Part shown: one piece after another, positions 1-5,920 of the stretch
Numbering within the stretch: position 1 is the first letter of the stretch
How the letters are laid out: every line of letters starts with the position of its first letter
Assembly: GCA_036475545.1 (NCBI GenBank)
Contig: JAZGAE010000100.1
Location: forward strand, 1-19,896
DNA from: JAZGAE01 sp036475545
Lineage (GTDB): Bacteria > Pseudomonadota > Alphaproteobacteria > DATDPM01
DNA length: 19,896 nt
Direction of reading: 5' to 3'
Position numbers and translations under genes: made by a program
Notes under the pieces: generated by a model
What the model saw: only the letters and a program-made list of their open reading frames with translations
Databases searched by the model: none
What the model was told of the DNA's origin: nothing

Positions 1-170
1 TCGTCCCCGAGCCGGTGGGGGGCGCCCACCGCTACCGCGACGAGACCATCAAATTGGTGGGCGACGCGCTGGAGGCCGCGCTCAACGAGCTCGTCGTGCT
101 CGAGCCTGCCGAGCTCGCCGCCCGCCGCCGCGAGAAATTCCTGAAAATAGGCACCAAGGGACTGGGCTAA
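1..170 (+). CDS. accA: Acetyl-CoA carboxylase carboxyltransferase subunit alpha, 3' end only
   Basis: This is the last 55 codons of a gene that enters from the left edge; the reading frame starts at base 3 and ends with TAA at 168-170. The visible peptide includes EPVGGAHR near its start, then a helical stretch, and finishes with RRREKFLKIGTKGLG. This matches the C-terminal pattern of alphaproteobacterial AccA (PxGGAHR...RREKFLxxGxxGL). In the family, AccA pairs with AccD to transfer the carboxyl group from carboxybiotin to acetyl-CoA, giving malonyl-CoA for fatty acid synthesis in the cytoplasm. It is the only + strand gene in the window and is convergent with gloA, with a repeat element between them. 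The call rests on the C-terminus alone, but that tail is distinctive. Confidence 0.88.
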   Translation, partial: VPEPVGGAHRYRDETIKLVGDALEAALNELVVLEPAELAARRREKFLKIGTKGLG

Positions 171-214
171 GGAACGGGGCTCATTGCGCGCCGCGCCGCC
201 CGGTCGGGGTTCCC

Positions 215-498
215 TAGAGCATAATCCGGTCAGGTTGAACTGACTGCGCCGGAGGAATTTTGTGCCGCGGGCAGGAGCGGGGCGAAGCACGTAGCGGCGC
301 CTACGCGCGAGCTCCGCGACGAACCCGTGGCCGCGAAAGACCCCGGCCCTTCGGGTTGCGCCGGGCCGGGCTTGGGGCGGAACGCCCGCGGCGTTGCGCC
401 GCTCGGCCGATGCCCCCGCCTCGCCCTTCGCGCCGCGCCTGGCGGATCGCCTCGCCACGACGCAACGCAGCCGATCCACCTGACCGGATTATGCTCTA
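215..498. mobile_element. MITE-like inverted-repeat element, long copy (copy 1)
   Basis: The element is bounded by a perfect 19-bp terminal inverted repeat, GAGCATAATCCGGTCAGGT at 217-235 and its reverse complement at 478-496. A TA dinucleotide lies immediately outside each end (215-216 and 497-498). TA-flanked terminal inverted repeats without a transposase are the pattern expected of non-autonomous elements moved by IS630/Tc1-mariner transposases; this mechanism is inferred. The two outer arms (217-318 and 433-496) are closely shared with a second copy at 16453-16623. The middle 114 bp (319-432) is absent there. The element lies between the convergent genes accA and gloA and encodes no transposase. 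Confidence 0.8.
342..370. repeat. Strong hairpin inside the copy-1-specific segment
   Basis: CCCGGCCC at 342-349 can pair with GGGCCGGG at 363-370 around a 13-base loop, giving an 8-bp all-GC stem. It lies inside the 114-bp segment that distinguishes the long element copy from the short one. No T-tract follows on either strand, so it is not a standard intrinsic terminator by itself. It sits between two convergent genes, where a stable hairpin could still slow or end transcription. Confidence 0.45.
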
Positions 499-528
499 AG
501 GGCGCGCGCGGCGGCGCCGGCGGCTTCC

Positions 529-951
529 TTACGTACCGTCCTCGATCAGCTCGATCTTGTAGCCGTCCGGATCCTCGATGAAGGCGATGACCGTCGTGCC
601 GTGCTTCATGGGGCCGGGCGGACGGGTGATGGTCACGCCCTTGGCCTTCAGGCCGTCGCAGGTCCGGTAGATATCCGGAACGCCGATCGCGACGTGACCG
701 TAGCCGCCGCCGAGGTCGTACGGCTCCTCCTGATCCCAGTTGTGAGTAAGTTCGAGAACCGTGTGCTCCGCCTCGTCCCCGTAGCCGACGAAGGCCAGGG
801 TGAACTTACCGTCGGGGTAGTCCTTGCGGCGCAGAAGCTTCATGCCCAAGAGGTCCGTGTAGAAATGGAGGGCGCTATCCAGGTCGCGGACACGGATCAT
901 GGTATGCAGAAGACGTTTCTCGGCCTCGGGACCGCTGGTCTCGGTGGTCAT
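529..951 (-). CDS. gloA: Lactoylglutathione lyase (glyoxalase I)
   Basis: A 140-residue protein of the vicinal-oxygen-chelate fold. It isomerises the hemithioacetal of methylglyoxal and glutathione to S-lactoylglutathione in the cytosol. Alignment by eye to E. coli GloA is close: RLLHTMIRV near the start, LAFVGYG, VLELTHNW, YGHVAIGV and IEDPDGYKIELIE at the end. The four expected metal ligands are visible as H16, E67, H86 and E134. The N-terminus is about 11 residues longer than the E. coli protein. The start ATG overlaps the lpxB stop as ATGA, and a good Shine-Dalgarno (GGAGGAGGAA) lies just upstream inside lpxB, so it is probably the last gene of the long envelope operon and translationally coupled. 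It ends with TAA about 30 bp from the repeat element. Confidence 0.95.
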   Translation of the reverse strand: MTTETSGPEAEKRLLHTMIRVRDLDSALHFYTDLLGMKLLRRKDYPDGKFTLAFVGYGDEAEHTVLELTHNWDQEEPYDLGGGYGHVAIGVPDIYRTCDGLKAKGVTITRPPGPMKHGTTVIAFIEDPDGYKIELIEDGT

Positions 952-2189
952 GCCATTCCTCCTCCGACGTCTCGGATCTCCGGCGGCCGGCCCCGGTCCG
1001 CGGACTCGGCGATCACCGCGAGAATGGCCTGAGCCGCCCGCAGGCTCGGGCTGGGGCCGCCGCGGCCCAGCCGCTCGAGAGCCTCAGCCGCGGCCTGCCG
1101 TTGCTCCGCCCGCGCCGCCTTATCCTCGATCAGGCGCCGTACGGCCGCGGCCAGCCGCTCCGGGCGGCAATTGCCGAGCAGCAACTCGGGCACGACTCCG
1201 CGGTCGAGGATCAGGTTTATCAGATTCGCATACTGCACCTTCACGAGTCGCCGTGCCACCCAGCCGGTCACCGGATTCGTGCGGTACGCCACGACCATGG
1301 GGACACCGGCGAGCGCGAGCTCGAGCGTCACCGTGCCCGACGCCGCGAGCGCCACATCGCCAGCGGCGAACGCGTCGAACCTCTCGTCGCCGCGCACCAC
1401 CGTCGCGGGCACCGGCCAGCCGGTCGCGGCCGCGGCCACCTCGTCCGCCGTGGCGGCGGTGCCCGCCGCCACGGCGTGCAGCCCCGGCACACCCTCGCTG
1501 AGACACCGGAGGGCGTCGCCGAAAACGGGGAGCAGCTGCCTGGTTTCGGAATGGCGGCTCCCGGGAAGAATGCAGATCACGCAAGCATCGGGGGCGATGC
1601 CGTGGCGGGCGCGAAAGGCGCCTCCGTCGCCCTTGTCCGCCCCGCTCTCGAGGACGGGATGGCCGACATAGGTGCAACCAATGCCGAACCTCTCGAAAAA
1701 CGCTGGCTCGAAGGGAAGCAGGACGAGCAGGTGGTCCAGGAAGTCGTTCATCTTGCGCGCCCGCCCGGAGTGCCACGCCCATGCCTGCGGCGCCACGTAA
1801 TGGATGACGGATATGTCCCGGCCGGCCGCGCCCGATGCCGCCTTGACGCGGCGGGCCACGCGGAAGGAGAAGGCGGGCGAGTCGATGGTGACCACCGCGG
1901 CGGGACGCAGCTTTAGGATCGCCGCCACGGTTTCGTCGATGCGGCGCAGAAGGCGGGGAACCCGCGGCACGACCTCGACGAACCCCATGACCGCAAGCTC
2001 CTCCATGGGGTAAAGGCTCTCGAGCCCTCGGGCCGACATGGCTTCGCCCCCCACCCCGGCGAAGCGTATCGATCCGCCGGTCAGTTGCTGGAGGGCAGCC
2101 ATCAGGCGCCCGCCGAGGGCGTCGCCGGAGGCTTCGCCGGCTACGAGGAAGATGAGCTCGCCGGGTTCCCCCGTTGGGGCCGCGCTCAC
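948..2189 (-). CDS. lpxB: Lipid-A-disaccharide synthase
   Basis: A 413-residue glycosyltransferase (GT-B fold, family GT19). It joins UDP-2,3-diacylglucosamine to lipid X to give the tetra-acylated disaccharide of lipid A, at the inner face of the cytoplasmic membrane. Family motifs seen in order: VAGEASGDALGG (16-27), MEELAVMGFVEV (62-73), IDSPAF with the presumed catalytic Asp at D103 (E. coli D98), IHYVAPQAWAW, LLVLLPFEPAFF, GHPVLE, LPGSRHSE, and ASGTVTLELALAGVPMVVAYR in the C-terminal nucleotide-binding half. It is about 30 residues longer than E. coli LpxB, with a short polar tail. The start is GTG at 2189-2187, overlapping the lpxI stop as GTGA. Its substrates are made by the adjacent lpxA, lpxD and lpxI. 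Confidence 0.97.
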   Translation of the reverse strand: MSAAPTGEPGELIFLVAGEASGDALGGRLMAALQQLTGGSIRFAGVGGEAMSARGLESLYPMEELAVMGFVEVVPRVPRLLRRIDETVAAILKLRPAAVVTIDSPAFSFRVARRVKAASGAAGRDISVIHYVAPQAWAWHSGRARKMNDFLDHLLVLLPFEPAFFERFGIGCTYVGHPVLESGADKGDGGAFRARHGIAPDACVICILPGSRHSETRQLLPVFGDALRCLSEGVPGLHAVAAGTAATADEVAAAATGWPVPATVVRGDERFDAFAAGDVALAASGTVTLELALAGVPMVVAYRTNPVTGWVARRLVKVQYANLINLILDRGVVPELLLGNCRPERLAAAVRRLIEDKAARAEQRQAAAEALERLGRGGPSPSLRAAQAILAVIAESADRGRPPEIRDVGGGMA

Positions 2190-3007
2190 TCGGACACCGT
2201 TACGGCAACCAGAAAGAGGCCGGCCTCGTCCGCGTTTTGCACCACGGCGTCCGGATCGACGATGAGCGAGACGCCGGCTTCGACGGCGATGCCGCGCAGG
2301 CCCGCGGCGGCGGCCGCCGAGACGGTTTTGACACCGACGGTGGGCAGGTCCACACGCCGCTCTTGCGTCAGTTTCTTGATCTTGACCAGGACGCCGCCGG
2401 GGCCTTCCCGGCGCAGTCCGGCACAGCGGGCGATGAGCGCGTCGGTGCCCTCTATGGCCTCGACGCCGAGAACGGCCCCCTGCTGCACGACCACGGCTTG
2501 GCCAACGTCCAGTTCACCCAGGGCGCGGGCGATCTTGATGCCGATCTCGATGTCCGCGCGCGCCTGCTCGTCGGGGGAACAAGCGGTGTAGACGCCCTCC
2601 GCGGCGACCATGTCGCCGAGAATGTCGTCGACGCCGATGACACGGAAGCCTTCGCCCTCAAGCTCTTTCACCACCGCCGACAGCAGCCCGTCGTCACCGA
2701 CGCCGGACCGGGCCAAGCGGGCCAGCAGCCTGGCCCCGCGCAGATCCGGCCGCAGCGCGGCGAGCGAGGGCCGCGTGACGGCCCCCGCCAAGACCACCTC
2801 CTCGACGCGGGCCTCGTGCAGCGTTTCGATGGCCCGATTCGCCGCGCCCAAGCGCGTCCAGATATGCGGCGCGGCGGTCACGACCGCAGGATCGGTCTGG
2901 CCTTCCAGGGCGATGACGAAGAACTCGCGGCCGGTCTTGCGGCAGGTCTCGACGATGCGGGCCGGAAGCGCGCCCTGGCCTGCGATGATTCCGAGTTTAG
3001 GCGGCAT
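2186..3007 (-). CDS. lpxI: UDP-2,3-diacylglucosamine pyrophosphatase LpxI
   Basis: A 273-residue protein of the LpxI (formerly DUF1009) family. It hydrolyses UDP-2,3-diacylglucosamine to lipid X and UMP, replacing LpxH in most Alphaproteobacteria; in Caulobacter LpxI water attacks the beta-phosphorus. The N-terminal LGIIAGQGALPARI, the central GVDDILGDMV and the C-terminal DLPTVGVKTV motifs identify it. D220 in the last motif probably corresponds to the essential Asp225 of the Caulobacter enzyme; that alignment is from memory. The ATG start lies 11 bp inside the end of lpxA, and the TGA stop overlaps the lpxB GTG. Position between lpxA and lpxB matches the pathway order. No lpxH-like gene is present in the window. 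Confidence 0.94.
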   Translation of the reverse strand: MPPKLGIIAGQGALPARIVETCRKTGREFFVIALEGQTDPAVVTAAPHIWTRLGAANRAIETLHEARVEEVVLAGAVTRPSLAALRPDLRGARLLARLARSGVGDDGLLSAVVKELEGEGFRVIGVDDILGDMVAAEGVYTACSPDEQARADIEIGIKIARALGELDVGQAVVVQQGAVLGVEAIEGTDALIARCAGLRREGPGGVLVKIKKLTQERRVDLPTVGVKTVSAAAAAGLRGIAVEAGVSLIVDPDAVVQNADEAGLFLVAVTVSE

Positions 3008-3797
3008 TCTCCGTTTTAGGCTGGCACACGGGCCGCGTCGAGTCCGAGCGGACGAACTCGACGATTTCCATCACGAACTCGTTGTCCCCGAACATTTCGG
3101 TGACGTCGTCCAGCCGCTCGTTCATCGTTCCCTCCTGCGCGAACAGGAGCCGGTAGGCGGTGCGCAGAATGTGGATGTCCTCGCGGGAGAAGCCCCGCCG
3201 CTTGCAGCCGATGATGTTGAGGCCGCATAACCGGGCGCGTTCCCCGAACGCGGACCCATAGGGGATAATGTCGTGTTCGACCCCCGACATGCCTCCGATC
3301 ATGGCATGGCGGCCGATGCGGACGTACTGGTGCACCGCCGAGAGCCCGCCCAGCATCGCGTATTCGCCGACCTCGACGTGACCGCCCAAGGTCGCGTTGT
3401 TGGCCATGACGACGTTGTTCCCAATCCAGCAGTCGTGGGCGACATGGGACCCCACCATGAAGAGGCCGTTGTCCCCGACCCGGGTGATCATGCCCCCGCC
3501 CTCGGTGCCCGGGTTCATGGTGACGTATTCGCGGATGACGTTGTTGCGACCGATGACCAGGGTAGACGGCTCGCCGTGGTACTTGAGGTCCTGGGGCTCA
3601 TGCCCGACCGAGGCGAAGGGAAAGATGCGAGTTCCTTCGCCGATGCTCGTGCGCCCCGCCACTATGACGTGGGACATCAGCGACACGCCGTCCCGCAATT
3701 CAACTTCGGGACCGACCTGGCAGTACGGGCCGATGGCAACGTCGGCGCCGATCCTGGCGCCGGGCTCGACGATTGCCGTTGGGTGGACCGCGGCCAT
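2997..3797 (-). CDS. lpxA: UDP-N-acetylglucosamine O-acyltransferase
   Basis: A 266-residue left-handed beta-helix acyltransferase. It adds a 3-hydroxyacyl chain from acyl-ACP to the 3-OH of UDP-GlcNAc, the first step of lipid A synthesis. Hexapeptide repeats (I/V-G-x) run from about residue 14 to 170. GSHVAHDC holds the catalytic base H121 (E. coli H125). ANNATLGGH and GGLSAVHQY follow, and a C-terminal helical part begins near CKRRGFSREDIH. G169 matches E. coli G173, the acyl-chain ruler position, which would allow a long hydroxyacyl chain. Motif REYVTMNPGT, instead of the E. coli RESVTIHRGT, is common in this class. The ATG follows the fabZ TGA with no base between, so translational coupling is likely. 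Confidence 0.97.
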   Translation of the reverse strand: MAAVHPTAIVEPGARIGADVAIGPYCQVGPEVELRDGVSLMSHVIVAGRTSIGEGTRIFPFASVGHEPQDLKYHGEPSTLVIGRNNVIREYVTMNPGTEGGGMITRVGDNGLFMVGSHVAHDCWIGNNVVMANNATLGGHVEVGEYAMLGGLSAVHQYVRIGRHAMIGGMSGVEHDIIPYGSAFGERARLCGLNIIGCKRRGFSREDIHILRTAYRLLFAQEGTMNERLDDVTEMFGDNEFVMEIVEFVRSDSTRPVCQPKTENAA

Positions 3798-4265
3798 TCA
3801 CTCGTCCAGTATCATGGCGGTAATGATCGCTTCCGCCACCACGGTGCCGTCGACCTTGGCCTCGCCGGTGAACTTCCAGACATTACCGCGCTGGCGCTGC
3901 TTCGCGACGTGGACGTGAAGCGTGTCCCCGGGAAAGACGGGTTTGCGGAACCGGGCGCTTTCCACAGACATGAAATAGACGAGCTTCCCTTCCGCCTCCG
4001 ATCCAAGAGTGTAGACCACGAACACCGCTGCCGTCTGGGCCATGGCCTCGATCAGCATCACCCCGGGCATGACGGGACGGTTGGGGAAATGGCCTTGAAA
4101 GAACGGCTCGTTGATGGAGACGTTCTTGATCCCAGTGGCGCTGACGCCCGAGACCAAGTCGACCACCCGATCGATCATGAGGAACGGGTAGCGATGGGGG
4201 ATCATCCGCATCACCCCCTCGATGTCGATTTCGGTCACGGCCTCGTTGGGAGCACTGAGATCCAT
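3798..4265 (-). CDS. fabZ: 3-hydroxyacyl-[acyl-carrier-protein] dehydratase FabZ
   Basis: A 155-residue single hot-dog-fold enzyme that dehydrates 3-hydroxyacyl-ACP in the fatty acid elongation cycle. Visible motifs: MIPHRYPFLMIDRV (21-34), then GHFPNRPVMPGVMLIEAMAQ (58-77) with the catalytic pair H59 and E73. It competes with LpxA and LpxD for 3-hydroxyacyl-ACP, which explains its conserved place between these genes and the idea that its level tunes lipid A against phospholipid. The ATG start lies 3 nt after the lpxD stop (TGA AGG ATG). The best Shine-Dalgarno candidate is GGAAGGG inside the lpxD end, about 12 nt upstream. Length is normal for the family. Confidence 0.97.
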   Translation of the reverse strand: MDLSAPNEAVTEIDIEGVMRMIPHRYPFLMIDRVVDLVSGVSATGIKNVSINEPFFQGHFPNRPVMPGVMLIEAMAQTAAVFVVYTLGSEAEGKLVYFMSVESARFRKPVFPGDTLHVHVAKQRQRGNVWKFTGEAKVDGTVVAEAIITAMILDE

Positions 4266-4268
4266 CCT

Positions 4269-5297
4269 TCAATCGCCCTTCCGCCTGCCCTCACCGGTGC
4301 GCGCCAACGCGACCGTTTGGCGGTGCCACTGCCGGATCGGAACCGCCGGATAGCCGCCAACCGTAACGCCTTCCGGGACGTCCTTCACCACCCCGCTCTG
4401 CGCGGCGACGCGGGCGCCACGGCCGATCCTGAGGTGGCCCGAAAACCCGGCCTGCCCGCCGACGAACACATGATCGTCCAACCGAGTGCTTCCAGAAATA
4501 CCAACCTGGGCGACGATCACACAACCCCGCCCGAGTTGCACGTTGTGGCCGATTTGCACCAGATTGTCGATCATACAGCCGGGACCGATTACGGTATCCG
4601 GTCCGCTGCCGCGGTCGATGGTGGCGTTGGCGCCGATCTCGACGTCATCGTGGATAATGACGCGACCGAGCTGTGGCACCTTGGTATGGGCGCCCTCGTC
4701 CGTCGCGAAGCCGAAACCGTCCTGCCCGATCCGCACGCCCGCGTGGACGAGGATCCGGGACCCCAGGATGCAGTGGCTCAGCGCCGCGCCCGGGCCAATG
4801 GCCGTGTCGTCGCCGATGACAACCCCCGGCCCGATGACCACGTTTGCGCCGATGCGGCAACGTGCGCCGATCTCCGCGTCACGGCCGATGACGACGCCGG
4901 GCCCGACCTCCGACCCTTCGCCCAGGCGGGCCGTGGGATCGACGCGGGCCGTCGGATCCTGGCCCGGTACGGGCTTTGCGGCAGGATAAAAAGCTCGCGC
5001 GACGAGCGCGTACGCCTTGTAAGGATCGTCCGTGAGCAGCAGCGCCATACCCTTGGGCGCCTCTCCGGCATGGGTGGGCGAGACGATGCAGGCGCCCGCC
5101 TTGCTCTTGGCGAAGGCATCGATATAAAGCCTGTTGTCAAGGAAGCTGACGTGTTCGGGTCCGGCGACCTCAAGGGGCGCAACATCGACGAAGCGGACTT
5201 GCGCAGCCGCCGCGGGCTGCCGACGCGCGCCGGCAATCTCCGCAAGCTCCTCCAGTGTGAACGGGCCGGCAACCGAAAAAAAACGTGGGTCCACCAT
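4269..5297 (-). CDS. lpxD: UDP-3-O-(3-hydroxyacyl)glucosamine N-acyltransferase
   Basis: A 342-residue acyltransferase that places the second 3-hydroxyacyl chain on the amino group of UDP-3-O-acylglucosamine, the third step of the lipid A pathway. The N-terminal uridine-binding domain starts MVDPRFFSVAGPFTL and includes VSFLDNRLY (50-58). Hexapeptide repeats of a left-handed beta-helix run from about residue 110 to 300. The active-site His is H251 in DNLVQIGHNV (E. coli H239). The C-terminal helix ends QWHRQTVALART. The start ATG is 20 nt after the skp stop and has only a short-spaced AAGGG before it. The start is supported mainly by the N-terminal family pattern. Confidence 0.97.
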   Translation of the reverse strand: MVDPRFFSVAGPFTLEELAEIAGARRQPAAAAQVRFVDVAPLEVAGPEHVSFLDNRLYIDAFAKSKAGACIVSPTHAGEAPKGMALLLTDDPYKAYALVARAFYPAAKPVPGQDPTARVDPTARLGEGSEVGPGVVIGRDAEIGARCRIGANVVIGPGVVIGDDTAIGPGAALSHCILGSRILVHAGVRIGQDGFGFATDEGAHTKVPQLGRVIIHDDVEIGANATIDRGSGPDTVIGPGCMIDNLVQIGHNVQLGRGCVIVAQVGISGSTRLDDHVFVGGQAGFSGHLRIGRGARVAAQSGVVKDVPEGVTVGGYPAVPIRQWHRQTVALARTGEGRRKGD

Positions 5298-5317
5298 TAC
5301 CCTTGAATCCGCCCCTC

Positions 5318-5917
5318 TTACTCAGTCGGGACCTCGGCCGCTGGCTCCAGATTCTCGGGGGCCGAAAGTTTCACGGCCGGCAACTGCTTGTTCAAGCGCT
5401 CGAGAACGTGGCTGGTTATGTCCAGGTCTTGATTGAAGAATATGACTTGATGCCTCCCCAAGACCAGATCGGCGTTCAATTCGGCGCCCAGGCCTTCCGC
5501 TATCTGAAGAATGGCGACCTCGATTTCCTTGCGCGCTTTCTGAGCGGTCTGCTGGAGCTGCCTACGGCTGGTCGTAAACATCCGCTGGGCCTCTCCGATC
5601 CGTTTCTCGTACGCCTGACGCTTCTCGTTGAAGGCCCCCTTCTCAAGCACCGTACGCTGGCGGGACAGTTCCTGTTCCGCGGCGCGCAGTTCTTCTTCCA
5701 GCTTCGCGAACTGATCCCTGAGGGTCACTTGGCGCGCCTCGAGCTGGGTGTCCAAGCTTTGCGCCGAGAGGGACTCCCGCAGGATGCGCTGCACGTCGAT
5801 GACCACGATGACGGGCGCCCCCGCTGGGTCCTTTGCCGAGGCGGACCCAGGGACCATGAATTCGAGGCCCACCGCCAAGGCGATCGCCAGCGATAGCGTC
5901 TTATACTTCAGTTTCAT
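5318..5917 (-). CDS. skp: OmpH/Skp-family periplasmic chaperone
   Basis: A 199-residue secreted protein. A signal peptide is clear: MKLKYK, then a hydrophobic core, then ASA before KDP, with cleavage predicted after residue 28. The start of the mature part, VIVVIDVQRILRES, is the OmpH family signature. Residues about 55-125 are strongly helical and charged, consistent with the coiled-coil tentacles of Skp that hold unfolded outer-membrane proteins. The location directly after bamA (3 nt gap) and before lpxD matches the conserved order and its partnership with the Bam complex. The Shine-Dalgarno (AAGG) lies inside the last codons of bamA. The protein is somewhat longer than E. coli Skp, with a Pro/Glu-rich tail. 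Confidence 0.9.
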   Translation of the reverse strand: MKLKYKTLSLAIALAVGLEFMVPGSASAKDPAGAPVIVVIDVQRILRESLSAQSLDTQLEARQVTLRDQFAKLEEELRAAEQELSRQRTVLEKGAFNEKRQAYEKRIGEAQRMFTTSRRQLQQTAQKARKEIEVAILQIAEGLGAELNADLVLGRHQVIFFNQDLDITSHVLERLNKQLPAVKLSAPENLEPAAEVPTE

Positions 5918-5920
5918 GCG

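Larger units (their letters stand above)
171..528. other. Intergenic region between convergent accA and gloA
   Basis: This gap holds no convincing gene. Most of it (215-498) is the long copy of an inverted-repeat element described separately. The left remainder (171-214) has a weak GGAAC/GTTCC inverted repeat and no T-tract. The right remainder (499-528) is GC-rich with nothing recognised. No canonical Rho-independent terminator for either accA or gloA was found outside the element, so the element's own inverted repeats may serve that purpose; that is inference. Confidence 0.6.

Noticed and set aside
260..499. Small open frame of 79 codons within the first inverted-repeat element
   Set aside because: Arg/Pro-rich low-complexity translation, runs through the element to its terminal repeat, and is not kept in the shorter copy.
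2186..3007. LpxI as a novel replacement for LpxH
   Set aside because: LpxI is the known alphaproteobacterial enzyme for this step and its place in the operon is standard.
3273..5306. Long open frame (677 codons) on the + strand opposite lpxA, fabZ and lpxD
   Set aside because: It lies fully antisense to three well-identified genes, its translation resembles no family, and GC-rich genes often leave such open frames on the opposite strand.
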